The translations under genes were made by a program, and so were the position numbers. Source: Areca catechu (Eukaryota; Streptophyta; Magnoliopsida; Arecales; Arecaceae). Taken from it: a stretch of DNA of 64,000 nt. Positions 34,142 through 45,767 of this stretch are shown here, in pieces. Position 1 is the first letter of the stretch; every line of letters begins with the position of its first letter. The stretch spans positions 48,382,949 through 48,446,948 of the forward strand of contig CM038052.1 in the NCBI GenBank assembly GCA_021397845.1. The letters run 5' to 3'. The notes below the pieces were generated by a model that did no database searches, was not told where the DNA came from, and saw only the letters and a program-made list of their open reading frames with translations.

Positions 34142-34789
34142 TGGAGGTGATCTGAAATGATCCCTTCATGCCCCCAGTGCGGTGATTGGTAAACCTAAGC
34201 ACCTCAAGTTACGAATGACAACACGTGTCCTGATCCTATCGACCAGTGGAGGGAAGGGGTGCATCTGACCATTGGACATGGCTTTAAGAGGGGTTTTGCT
34301 ATCCCATTCGGAAAGATATCTCGCTCCATCATGTCCTTTCAAAGTTGTCTAGGGGAGAAGGAGGAATAGAGAAGAAGGGAGTTCCTTACCCATATTTGGA
34401 AACCTCAACCCAAAGCCTTGTGTAGGTTAGTCCCTTCTCTCCGTTCTCTCCATTCTTTCTAATTTGTACCAAAGGAGCATTTCTTGTCCATAGCCTTAGG
34501 CCTTCTTTTATTCTTCCTATTCTTTGATTGCCAATGAGTTCCTCCGGAAGTGGACACCACTTCCTAGAGTGTACCCCGGGTTGCCTGAATGTTGCAAGTC
34601 ATCTTGGTCTAGGCTTCCTCCATCAGATAGCAAGGAGGAAAGTATCCCCTTCCAGGTCCCCTAGGGTCCCTGTCAGACAGTAGACCCCAATATCTTTGCC
34701 TTGCCTCTCCCTCCATCATCCTCGAGCCAGGACTTGGCAGGTCTGTTGGGCACCGCTTTGACAATAACCAAGATAGATGCCCTTTACAT
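34142..34789 (+). other. TE3 antisense-gene leader, right of TE5
   Basis: By position this is the 5' end of the TE3 antisense gene. A possible start ATG at 34533 (MSSSGSGHHFLE) opens a short frame that soon meets stops. No clear promoter element is visible. Confidence 0.45.
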
Positions 34790-36890
34790 CCATGGGGTAT
34801 ACGGGATCTAGAAGTCCATTCGGATCATGGCCCCCGACCCCGAATGAGCGGGTTACCTCAAGCAAGCAAGCCAGATCACCTTGTACGAAAACTTTTTTCT
34901 TGTTGGCTTTCGACTCTCTCTCCATCCTTTCATCATATATTTCTTAAATAATTATATGTTAGTTCCGGCCCAACTCACTCTGAACTCCTTCAAGATCATT
35001 TGCTCTTTTATTATCCTGTGCCATTTTCATGGTGTGGTTGCATGGTTTTTCCTCTTCAAGGCCCTCTTTATCTTGAAGCGCCACCTCGTAGATAAGGGGT
35101 GGTGGTTTGTTCACCCTATCTTGGGATCTTTTGGTCTGACTTGCCCACTTCCATCAAGGGATGGAAGAATCGGTACCTCTTCGCTTCAGTCAAGGGAGTC
35201 AATTGGGTTTGGAGCGATCTTGACCGATTCCCTAATCATAATGCCATAGTGGAGCTTGCTAATCAAGAGTTGTACGATCAGCTTGTCACCTCGAGGGTTC
35301 TCTGAGGATGAGACCTCCTCTTTGAGTAGAACCTTTTCAACATTGTGATCAACCTGATCCAATTTTTGGGTAAGGTCCGAGATCTACTTTCTTTTCTAAC
35401 TTCTGGTAATTAACTGAGCTTTTCTCACCAATGCAAATATGAAGTTCTTCATCGACATGATCCAACAGATATCCCATAAGTGGACGTCGTCGACAAGGCC
35501 TCAGGAGGAACTAGCAAAAAAGCCCTGTAGGGAACCAGAGGAGAGGTCCCGTGGTGAGCCATCAGATGTACCCCAGGAGAGAGGGGCTCAAGAAGCTCTT
35601 GTGCCAGCTGTAAAGGCAGCTGAGGGTGCAGTCCCGGGACTCTGCGAGATTGTTAAGCCAAAGGAGAGGCCCCCTCAACCCCCTCCGACCGCAATCCCTC
35701 GAAGCAGGCACCATCGCTAAGCTAGAGAGGGTGCCGACTCCGCCCACAGCCTTTATGGCATCAAGGGTCTAGCCATCGAGCCCAACATTAGCCAGCCCCT
35801 CCTCATCCGTAGCTCCAACCCCCAGAGTGGCCAAAGTCTCCACGATGGTGCTGCCTAATGCATCGGCCACTCTCGACACTTGCCTGGCAGAGAGGTTGCT
35901 GGGCTTCATCCTATAGCCCTGGGAATGCAGGGAGAGGAGCAGCCATATGATGGGTGAGACCATCTCCAAGATCTTCCCCCAGGTACTCACGATAAGCCCT
36001 TTGTACTCCCACCAAGCTTTGGATTTGGAAAATAGAAAGGTTAGCTAATCATTTTTCCTTGATTCTTGTCCTTAGGTCATCCAAGATGCCCTCCTCATCA
36101 AGGATGTATGCTGGGTGCTGGCCTGATAAGATGCGGAGTCTCGCAGCAGGACCGACACCATCGAGGCAAAAGCTAGGGCCCTAGCATACTAGGTTCTAAG
36201 CCTGGAGGCCCAAATGAAGAAGCTGGAGGCCAAGCTCGAGAGCTCCCAGGACTTCATCATCGATCTCGAGGAGTGGGTGGGGAACCACAAAGCCAAGATC
36301 GTGAATGAGGTGAAGTACATTGCCCTCTTGGAGGAGTGCCTTGTCGAGTCCACTACAATAATGCTCCACCATGAAGGGTAGCTACGTGCCCTCCGGATGT
36401 ATCTAGGTTTGGCAAAGGATTGAGCCATGGTGACCGAGGTGAAGGCCTCTACCATCGAGGTGGTGGTCAGTGCAGTGAAGGAAGAAGTAGCACAAGCGAT
36501 CATGCAGTACAAGGCTTCAGCGGAGTTCGAGGATGAGGTGAGCAAAGCAGTATGCAATGCCTTCTACAAGGACTTTAAGGAGTGCAAGAAGAAGGTAATG
36601 TGAGTCTTCAACATCTCGGACCTGCATGACATAGTCGTTGACAAGCTCGATGGAGTGAGAGGCGGGGTAGACCCCCCGGTCCGGGCCAATCCTATTGAAG
36701 CCATCGAGCTTGAGGCTGACCCAGCTCCACCCTAAGAGTCCTAGGCCATCAAGGCTACTACGAGGCTGGTCCAACCAACCTCAGTGCGAGAGACCATCGC
36801 ATGAGTGATGGCTGAGATGGTGGTGATGATCGATGCCATCGTGGGGGCCTTCAAGTCTACTAGGGTCCCGACTTTGAACTCAGGATTGTG
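34790..36890 (+). pseudogene. Antisense Transposase_28-like gene of TE3, degenerate
   Basis: The copy is homologous to the TE1 antisense gene. From 34790 it reads HGVYGI and KSIRIMAPDPE, then from 34881 MYENFFLVGFRLSLHPFI, LVPAQLTLNSFKIICSF, HGVVAWFFLFKALFILKR and DKGWWFVHPI. A one-base shift near 35110 moves it to the frame ending LANQELYDQLVTSRVL (to 35305). Candidate introns are 35370 to about 35430 and 35983-36075 (GT to AG). The tail, 36076-36890, codes a coiled coil (EAQMKKLEAKLESSQDFIID) and the end motif QYKASAEFEDEVSKA, DFKECKKKV and FNISDLHDIV, like the TE10 fragment. Several in-frame stops mark it as dead. Confidence 0.75.
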
Positions 36891-37214
36891 AATAGTTGTA
36901 GGATTGTTTCTTTCCCCTTTTTTTGTATCTAGAATATTTTGCTAAGATCCCCGGCCTGTCAGGGGCTCTTTTCCTTATAAAATTTTCTTTTGTAATGAAC
37001 TAAAGTGCTTTGCTAACTCAACTCTCCTTCCTTCATTTTTCCTCTTCTTCTTCTCTCTCTCATTTTTAATGCCTTTCGTCTGGCCTGATATTCAAGCGGT
37101 GGGGTAGCAGAATGGTTCGTTCCAAGGGGATGGCACTGCAGGGCATCTCACCAGGTTTTGTCTACCACTAAGTCAATGGGGCAGGCCCGGGCACTGTGGA
37201 GTAGACCGGCATTA
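36891..37214. other. TE3 spacer before the 88-bp array
   Basis: AT- and pyrimidine-rich sequence follows the antisense pseudogene, with TTGTAATGAA at 36990-36999. It may include that gene's 3' UTR. I see no ORF. Confidence 0.4.
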
Positions 37215-38235
37215 TGAGGTATTTGCTAGACTTCGCTCGGCCTGGGGGTTGGATGAATGTACACAGGTGCTATGGAGTAGGCTATCCAGGAGGATGGTGT
37301 TGTAGAGCATCCTGTCGAACTACATCATGCTTGCAGTCTGACAAATGGATGCGGGTACCATGGAGCAGGCCATCTGAGAGGATGGTGATGATGTAGGGCA
37401 TCTCGTCGAACTTCATCTGATATGTGGTCGAATGGATGGGTGCAGGTGATGTGGAGTAGGCCATCCAAGAGGACGGTGATGTAGAGCATCCCGTCGAACT
37501 TTGTCAGGCCTGGGATTTGATAGATAAATGCAGGTGTTGTGGAGTAGGCCATCCAGGAGGATGGTGCTATAGAGCATCCTATCAAACTTTGTCAGGCCTG
37601 GGGTCTGATGGATGGATGCGGGTGCTGTGGAGCAGGTCGTCTGGAAGGGCAGTGTTGTGGAGCATCCCATTGAACTTCATCTAACCTAGGGTCAGATGGA
37701 TAGGTATGGATACTGTGGAGCAGGCCATCTAGGAGGACGATGCTGTAGAGCATCCTGTCAACTTCATCGGGCCTGGGATCTGATGGATGGATATGGGTGC
37801 TGTGGAGCAGGCCATCTAAGAGGACGGTGCTGTAGAACATTTTATCGAACTTCGTCGGGCCTAGGATCTAATTGATGGATGTAGGTACTATGGAGCAGGC
37901 CATTCAGGAGGACGGTGTTGTAGAGCATCCTGTCGAACTTCATCCGACCTGGAATCGGACGGATATGTGCGGGTGCTGTGGAGCAGGCCGCCCAAGAGGA
38001 TGGTGATGTAGAGCATCCCGTTGAACTTTATCAGGCCTGGGGTCTGACAAATGGATGCAGGTAATGTGGAGCAGGCCATCTAGGAGGGCAGAGCTGTAGA
38101 GCATCCCATTGAACTTCGTCTAGCTTAGGATCGAACGGATAGGTATAGGTGCTGTGAAGTAGGCTATCCAAGGGGATGTTGTTGTAGAGCATCCCGTCGA
38201 ACTTCATCAGGCCTGGAGTCTGACAGATGGGCATT
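37215..38235. repeat. 88-bp tandem repeat array of TE3
   Basis: About 12 units with a period near 88 bp share GGAGCAGGCCATCC, then GAGGACGGTG, then GTAGAGCATCCCGTCGAACT, GGCCTGGG and TGATGGATGGATGCGGGTG. Unit starts fall near 37459, 37547, 37636, 37723, 37810, 37897, 37985, 38072 and 38163. The array lies between the pol end and the antisense gene, the same place as the repeat at 53270-53865 in TE10, with unrelated sequence. Confidence 0.88.
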
Positions 38236-38239
38236 CTCT

Positions 38240-39295
38240 AGAAAGGTGAGGTCGAGTAGTTCCATCAAAGAGCTTTTTCATTCCATTCCCGAATGGGGGA
38301 CATACATCACGAGATTTGGGTGCCATCAAGCTCGGTAATTTAATAGGCTCCTTGGGGCAATGCCTCGACCACCCTATTGGGGCCCTCCTAATTCGATGAT
38401 AGCTTGCCACACTCACTGGACTAGGACACCTTTGCCCATCTTAGGATGAGGTCTCCCAAGTGGAAGCCTTTGAGCTTTATGCGTGAGTTGTAATAGTGAG
38501 CCACTTGCTACCTATACATGGCCATGTGGAGTCGAGCTTTATATCTCATCTCAACCAACAAGTCAAGATTAAGGAGGTGGTGAGTAAAGTTGCTTGGATC
38601 ATCGAACTACTCCACTCACAGTGTTGGCAGGCGAATCTCTACTAGTATTATCGCTTCAGTGTCGAAGACCAAGTTGAATGGTGTCTGGTCAGTCATGATT
38701 TGAGGCATGGTGTGGTAGGCTCATAGTACACTAGAAAGCACTTCCACCCACCATCCCTTCGCTTCATCTAGTCTGGTACGAAGTCCTTAAAGAATGGTCC
38801 AGTTCATCACCTTGACCTCCCCGTTAGCCTATAGGTAGCCCATCGACATGAAGTGATGGTAGAAATTCATGTTAGTACAGAACTTTCTGAATGCCTGGTT
38901 GTCAAACTGCTACCTATTATCGGTGATAACGGTATGAGAGAGATCAAAATGGTAGATGACTGACTTCCAAAGGAAGGATCTCGCCTTGCCCTTAGTAATT
39001 CATGCCAAGGATTTTTCTTCACCCACTTGGTGAAGTAGTCGATGGCAATGATCATATACCTCCACTAGCTGGATGTCGAATAGGAACATCCCCAGTATGC
39101 CATCTCACATTGGGCAAATGGCCAAGGGGAGGAGAGCTGGGACAATGGAGAAGTTGGCTGCCATTGGATGTGGGCATGTCGCTGTTATCGATCGCACTTA
39201 TGCATGAACTCGACTGCATCCTCCCACATGGTGTCCCAATAGTGACCTTGCCTCAGGGCTTTATAAGCCAATGTTCTGCCCCCCACATGATCATC
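38240..39295 (-). pseudogene. TE3 integrase remnant
   Basis: From 39293 on the minus strand it reads HVGGRTLAYKALRQGHYWDT, VEFMHKCDR and QRHAH, the integrase zinc domain, then MIIAIDYFTKWV (from 39055), like MAIDYFTKLVEAEP in TE10. Further left only short pieces of the core and tail are seen in three frames. The second Asp region and later parts are badly decayed. It is joined to gag, without RT, at the TE8 insertion site. Confidence 0.8.
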
Positions 39296-40538
39296 TGACG
39301 CGGAACCTATATATTCATGCAAGTGTTTTTTTTATATTTTAAATGTTAAGTTGTGTGATTAATCCTGAAGAACAGACTAAGGAATGATGTAAAGAGTTCT
39401 ATATTAAAATAAGAGGCTACAGCATGCATAACAAGACCTAAAAAGCAAAAAAAAGAGGACCGTCGAGGCTGAGAAGTCTCAGTTGGGCTCGTTCATCTTC
39501 AATAAATGGACTGGCAGGTAGAGGGAGTGTACCTGGCAATGATGGAAGCATCTGGTGTAGATCGTATGTGACAAGATCGCTCTCACTCTGGATGCGGCCT
39601 GGAAAACCAAGCCAGAGACCTGCGAATACCCGACTTTCTGCTCGGTGGTCCGATTACGGCCTAGCTGGAGTCATCAGATTCGTTGGAGTCGAGGGACCTG
39701 CAAACAACCTGTCAGGGGTTAGAAAACATAGAGGAGATGAAGAAATAAGAGAAAAATAGCAAAGGGAAGAGGTTGTTTGGAGTGGGCGGCCAGGGCTTTG
39801 GAGAGCAGGCTGGCTGCAGGAAGCAATTACAGGGCACCGGGAAAAGGAAGGGCTCACACAGAACCCCTTAAGCACACAGCAGGGTAGCACATAGCAATTG
39901 GAGAATCAAAGATTATTTCATATATCAAAATTAGTTCTCATACAAGAGACTAGGGTCCTTTAAATAGACTCATAGTCTTGGGCCCCAAGTAAGGATACAA
40001 TAGTCATTACATAGGAATCCTATTCCCACCCAAACCCTAGCTAGAATACATGGTAGGTTTAGGTAGAAAAAATCCCACAAAATACTCTCTCTCACTTGCC
40101 TTGGTCGGCCAAGAGGGGTGACTCTAAGTGGCCGACCAAGGGGAAGGTCACCATAAGCAAGTGGCACCCTAGCTCCTCTCTTGGGCCTTGACTGGTCCAA
40201 TCTGCTTCGGGCTATGGTCCAAGGCTTCAGGGCTTCAAATTTGTATCCCGGGCTTTTGATTGACTTATGATTTCTTCTCCTATACCTTCCATGATCCTCA
40301 TAGCTTCAGTTTGATTGGTCTTCACTTGGACTGGCTTAGTCTTCACTTGTATGAGTCATAACATGTACTGATCTCTAGAAAATAACTAGCTCAACATGAG
40401 CTAACTAGTACATGACTCAAGTAAAAAAAAAACTTAGATGAACTAAGCTTTATTACAATTGGACTCGAATGTAATTAAGTGATCCACAGAGGGTTGAGAA
40501 GCCTCTATCTTATTCTGGTGCCTCTGGTGTCCCCACCA
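39296..40538 (-). repeat. 3' LTR of TE8
   Basis: It is 1243 bp from TGACGCGGAACC to GTCCCCACCA on the plus strand. A TATA-like GTCTATTTAAAGGA lies near 39956-39969 on the minus strand. Confidence 0.93.
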
Positions 40539-41060
40539 ATTCTTCCGGGATGGGAGGAACTCGACCCTGTCGAGTGAAAATCAGGCTGGCTCATATATCT
40601 CTCAAGGAGGTCTAGGTTGAGGCACTACAAGTCCTCTCGAGAAATCCATGAATTGTTCAACTCTGGCCAACCTTGCCATCGGACCAAGTAGCGTTGATAG
40701 TCATGGCCCAGGGTCATTATGGCTTGATCATCCAAGATACGCTTAATCCGATCTCCTCTCTCAGGCCAATTTGTTGGTAGACACTCTGGGTTAGGGTCAC
40801 TCACAATGAAAGGAGTAGGTCCAAAGGCCTCACTGGGTATCGCTGTCGGTTCCCTGTACTTAACCAGGTCTACGATATTGAAGGTAGAACTAATGCCCAA
40901 ATCCTAAAGCAAATCTAACACAAGGCATTTGGTCCAACCCTCTCTAGCACTTTAAAAGGTCCGGCTTCGTGAGCATGAAGTTTCTTAACGGTCTCGGGTG
41001 GGAACCGCTCAAGCCTAAGCCTAATCATGACAGAATCCACTATATCAAATTCCTTGGCCC
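40539..41060 (-). pseudogene. TE8 integrase C-terminus with chromodomain
   Basis: From about 41040 the minus strand shows fragments of the tail (LHAHEAGPFKVLE in another frame), then 40900-40625: LGISSTFNIVDLVKYREP, AIPSEAFGP, and the chromodomain with ILDDQAIM, DYQRYLVRWQGWPELNNSWI. A TAG at 40622-40624 stops the frame, but the same frame continues past it across the purine stretch GGAAGAAT and into the LTR, coding GRIGGDTRGTRIR. Chromodomains of this kind direct integration to histone-marked chromatin. Confidence 0.88.
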
Positions 41061-42153
41061 TTCTTCGGGAATTAGCCAGTTTCTTTCAAAATTAGTGCAG
41101 GTGGTGAACATGCTGGGCACATGCAGACTCCTAACAGGTGATGCAAAGGACTCAAACTATCACCTAACAGACTTGACTATGCATTCCTATCGAAGGAATT
41201 TTATTGACCTCTTTTGGACCTAAACCTACGAGATTATAGGTTCTCTAGGTTTGATCCTAGCTTGACATGCACATGAAAACTTACAATGGACTCCTAGCAA
41301 ATTTCATAGGGTATGCCAGAAGTATAATGCAAACCTAACATGCGTAATAAATGCATGCAGTATGCTAATCTTAACTAAATGCAATCTAATGATCCTAGAA
41401 ATGCTGGAGGTGTCAGGAAAGGGCAAAAAATAGGAACTGGGTTTAGAATTAGTCTGGTAGGGTGGAGAAAAAGATTCCGGGTTAGCTGGATAAAGTATGA
41501 TATAAGAAGTCATGTCAGGTACTAATCCTAGACTAATGAGGCTAACCTTACAGGGTTACGGTATATCTATGGGGTTTGCATAATGGAAGGATGGGTCAAC
41601 AATTTCTGGAAAGAGATCTTCAATAGGAATGGCAGGAAGGGATTCATCCTTAGGGCAATGGGTTAAGTAAGCCAAATCCTCAATATAGTCTTCTAGTTCA
41701 TGGAATTTAGGACTAGGCTCTACAATTAGGCCCTTTTCAAGTGTTTCCTCAGGTAAAATCCTAGTATCAGAGTTCTCTTCCTCTAATTGGTCCTCTACTA
41801 TATGTTCAATCTGGGTGTGGTCATGGTTAGCTAACTATAGATTGGCTTCTACCTGGGTACCTACGGGGTCAACTAATTCTAGGTCTTCTAGAGATGTCTC
41901 CTCTTCTCCCTCATACTCATCCACTAAGTTTACATCAGCTTCATACACTTCCACTTTAATGTAAGCCTTGAGAATCAAAGGGGTGGTAGGGGAAGGTCAG
42001 CTAAGGAGAAATTGGCTAAGTCTTGGCTTCTAATTATGGGCACTACTCCTAGAAGGTTTAGGTTGCCTAAGGGGTAGTGGCTTACTACTAGGCTCATATT
42101 TTGGAGTACTAATCCTATGGGGTTCAAGTTGACTAGGGAAAACATGACTAGTA
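41061..42153. other. Non-coding internal part of TE8
   Basis: No recognisable pol sequence remains in either strand over this 1.1 kb. It contains some Ser/Glu-coding-like stretches in no consistent frame. It is probably the result of deletion of pol. Confidence 0.5.
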
Positions 42154-42528
42154 CTACCTAGGGGTTATGGGCTCCCTAGGCTCATAGGGAGTGGGTGCAT
42201 AGGACCTATGTTCATAGGTTTTGGGTACATAGATTATAGGCTCATATAATTTGGGTAGTGTGGGTAAAGATGGCTCAGGTTTGAATCTAGTATGGGTCCT
42301 ACGGGTTTTCTCTAGGGTTCCTAGTCGGTTGTCTATATATTCAAACCTATGGGCTAAGTGATCAAGTCTATTATGGGTTCGGGTAGTGGACTGAGTCAAC
42401 TGAGTCATCTGGGTAGTCATCTGGGCCATTTGGTCAGCAAGGGCTTTAATATAGGCTTCAAGATTATCCATGGATTCAGACAAAAGTGGAGATGGTGGAT
42501 GATATAATGCTCCTGATCTAGTGCTCAT
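42154..42528 (-). pseudogene. TE8 gag N-terminus
   Basis: This 124-residue frame starts MSTRSGALYHPPSPL and has a short helix with MAQMTTQMTQLTQSTTRTHN. It then turns Pro/Tyr-rich with repeats like YEPIIYVPKTYEHRSYAPTP. MSTRSG is a usual chromovirus gag start. The capsid domain and zinc knuckle are absent. Confidence 0.7.
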
Positions 42529-43557
42529 GAAAGACTCAATACTGACTCGACTATAGCTGCCCAGACCTAGAGTTCAAAACTGGATGCTCAATCAAGGTGG
42601 CAAACTAGCCTATAGTAATCCTGTACTCAGCCAGGCAGGTACAAGGAGAGTGTTAGGTCCCTGATTGCCAAACCTAAACACCAATCAGAGATTGGCCAGG
42701 TAGGTGGACCAGCACACAAGCCCTTCGGGACTGAATCCCTAAACCACCATTCCAAACACTAAGCACAAGGCACATACAGGTTAGCTTGACATAGTGATAT
42801 GACACTTAGCCCGAACCCGACCAGTTGGTGTCCCTAGCCCACTAGGGCAAATTAAGTCTAATATATTTTAAGTTAGGCTTGGGACCGAATGCAGGGGATA
42901 GTGGTTTTGGGCTAAGGAAAGGTAATGACCTCCTTCCTTTATCTGGCATAAAGAGAGTGCCCTTAAAGTAAATTATGCAATGATGGCAGGCAGATGAAGA
43001 TGCAAATTAGGATTTCGATGTTTTGGTATTTTTGAATATATGTATTTTTTTTTTGTTTTGGAGTTTTCTTAAATCGGAAAATAATTGTAGATTATGCTCT
43101 AATATGCTAGAAATATGCTAAAAATAAAGATATGCAAAGATTATACTAAAAAACCCCTGAACTTTCCAAAATTGGTTTTGCTGCCAAAATAGAGCAGAAT
43201 TATTCTCAGGCAGTGTTTCGGCTGGGAGAAAATTCACATATTGAAATAATTTCTAAAAAGGTTTTAAAAAATACTTTGAATTATGAAAGATCCAAAAATA
43301 TAAATTTCATAATTTTTCAAGTTCTATGCAGGCAGAAACAATTAAAATAACAGAGTATATTTGAAAATGCCGAAAATAAAAAAAAAAACTAATGGAACCC
43401 TTTGTATTCCTCTTCAGGGGTCAATTCACAGTGGCACCCCTACCGCCATAGGAGATCCCGTCAATTGGGAAAGAGGGTTTTGAAGCCCTACTAATCTCCT
43501 ATGACTGGAAGGCCATGGTGAAGCACCCGATCCGAGTATCCAAAGAGAACTGAGCCC
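42529..43557 (-). other. Leader of TE8
   Basis: About 1 kb between primer site and gag without an ORF. It contains A- and T-rich tracts near 43050 and 43380. Confidence 0.6.
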
Positions 43558-43575
43558 AAACAGGCTCTGATACCA
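43558..43575 (-). other. Primer binding site of TE8
   Basis: The minus strand reads TGGTATCAGAGCCTGTTT two bases after the 5' LTR. The first 12 bases match initiator tRNA-Met. Confidence 0.9.
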
Positions 43576-43577
43576 AA

Positions 43578-44817
43578 TGATGCAGAACCTATATATGCAT
43601 GCAAGTATTTTTTTTATGTTTTTAATGTTAAGTTGTGTGATTAATCCTGAAGAATAGACTAAGGAACGATGTAAAGAGTTTTATAGAAAAATAAGAGGCT
43701 ACAACATGCATAACAGGACCTAAAAAGCAAAGGAAAGAGGACCGCCGAGGCTGAGAAGTCTCGGTTGGGCTCGTTCATCTTCAATAAACGAACTGGCAAG
43801 CAGAGGGGTGTACCTGGCAATGGTGGAAGCACCTGGTGCAGATCGTATGTGATGAGATCACTCTCACTCTGGATGCGGCCTGGAAAACCAGGCCAAAGAC
43901 CCGCGGATACCCAGCTTTCTGCTCGGTGGTCCGATTGCGGCCTGGCTGGAGTGTCAGATTCGTTGGAGTCGAGGGACCTGCAAATGACCTGTCAGGGGTT
44001 AGAAAACATAGAGGAGATAAAGAAATAAGGGAAAATAGTAAAGGGAAGAGGTTGTTTGGAGTGGGCGGCCAAGGCTTTGGAGAGTAGGCTGGCGGCAGGA
44101 AGCAATCGCAGGGCACCGGGAAAAGGAAGGGCTCACATAGAACTCCTAAAGCACACAGCAAGGTAGTACATAGCAATTGGAGAATCAAAGATTATTTCAT
44201 ATATCAAAATTAGTTCTTATACAAGAGACTAGGGTCCTTTAAATAGACTCATAGTCTTGGGCTCCAAGTAAGGATACAATAGTCAGTACATAGGAATCCT
44301 ATTCCCACCCAAACCCTAGCTAGAATACATGGTAGGTTTAGTTAGAAAAAATTCCACAAAATACTCTCTCTCACTTGCCTTGGTCGGCCAAGAGGGGTGA
44401 CTCTAAGTGGCCGATCAAGGGGAAGGTCACCATAAGCAAGCGGCACCCTAGCTCCGCTCCTGGACTTTGACTAGCCCAATCTGCTTCGGGCTGCGGTCCA
44501 GGGCTTCAGGGCTTCGGATTTGTATCCCGGGCTTCTGATTGACTTCTGATTTCTTCTCCTAGGCCTTCCATGATCCTCATAGCTTCAATTGGGTTGGTCT
44601 TCACTTGGACTGGCTTGGTCTTCACTTGTATGAGTCATAACATGTACTGATCTCTGGAAAATAACTAGCTTAACATGAGCTGACTAGTACAGGACTCAAG
44701 TAAAAAAATAACTTAGATGAACTAAGCTTTATTACAATTGGACTCGAATGTAACTAAGTGATCCACAGATGGTTGAGAAGCCTCTGTCTTATTCTGGTTC
44801 CTCTGGTGTCCCCACCA
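43578..44817 (-). repeat. 5' LTR of TE8
   Basis: It is 1240 bp, from TGATGCAGAACC to GTCCCCACCA on the plus strand. It is closely similar to 39296-40538 over its whole length. Confidence 0.93.
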
Positions 44818-44822
44818 TCATC

Positions 44823-45426
44823 CCCACCGGCTTTTATGTGAGTTGGTTGTCAATGGTGGCATGGTGGGCCTCAATGCCTTAGATTATGGATTGAGTTCTT
44901 CCTCTGACAAACTTCTCAAGATAGCCTCGCTGAATCATCTCCTTGATCTCCTTTTTTAGATGGTGGCATTCCTCGATGTCGTGACTGTAGTCTCAATGGA
45001 ACTGATAGTATTTGGATTTGTCGTGGCCCCGAATGACTTCAACGAGAGAGTGCGACGTAAAAAATGCTCGCCCTCGATCTTCATCACAATTTTGGTTCTC
45101 GAGATGAGGAGAGGAGTGTACCCCCTGTCCTTGACAGGGGCATCTTTTGGCTTAGGACCTGCCTGAGAGGTTGAATGACCTTCTGTCCCCGAGGCTCACC
45201 TGACTCGTCTCAGGCCTACCTCTTCAAGGGCCTCCTATCGAGCTCCCTCCGAGTGTGATCAGGCTTCTCTGCACAGATGTTCTTTTGTGCATGGAGTAGG
45301 AGCTTTGAATAGGACTTGGGTGCTTTTTGTTCAGGGAGTAGGTGAAACGAGAGGTCCTAAGCCCTCTCTTCAGGGCCAGCATGGTAACGGGCCTGTCCAA
45401 ATTGTAGATCTCCTAGGTGGCCATGA
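44823..45426 (-). pseudogene. TE3 gag C-terminal remnant
   Basis: The minus strand from 45415 reads LEIYNLDRPVTMLALKRGL, then, past shifts, YYQFH with DYSHDIEECHHLKKEIKEM, RGYLEKFVRGRTQS and TIDNQLT. It matches TE10 gag (ALEIYSLDEPVAMLALKCGL; YCQFHREHGHDTEECRNLK). The zinc-knuckle-like Cys/His pattern of Tat gag is partly kept. TGA in place of CGA follows QFH. TE9 cuts the gene at 45426. Confidence 0.8.
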
Positions 45427-45767
45427 TGATTGTCGAATTCATCAAAATTAATTAATGTTTCACTAATTATTATGATTTTTCTTGTAATATTAGTGAGTCC
45501 AAGTCGAACCCTAGAGACTGAATACGATAATCAAATTTAACAATTAGATGGGAGGGTTTGAATAATTATGAAATAAACTAAATAATTATGCAAATATGGG
45601 AAAACTTTAATTCAATTCAGATTTGATTCAAATTCAATTTAAGTTCGATTCAGATTCGATTCATGGGGTTTTTACGCTAGTTTACAAATTGATCATCGGT
45701 ATATAATATATCATTTTCTCTCTAAATACTTAGCTGAAGACTTACCTAGGAGCTAGATAAATCTAAT

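Larger units (their letters stand above)
39296..44817 (-). mobile_element. TE8: chromovirus with most of pol deleted
   Basis: This 5522-bp element is flanked by TCATC (39291-39295 and 44818-44822). The LTRs are 1243 and 1240 bp, with a tRNA-iMet type primer site. Internal sequence is only 3.0 kb: a gag N-terminus, about 1.1 kb without coding signal, and the integrase end with a chromodomain. Protease, RT, RNase H and integrase core are missing. The LTR ends TGGTGGGGACACC and TTCTGCATCA are shared with TE2, TE4 and TE12. It is a Tekay/Del-like chromovirus by the chromodomain and primer site. Confidence 0.92.
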
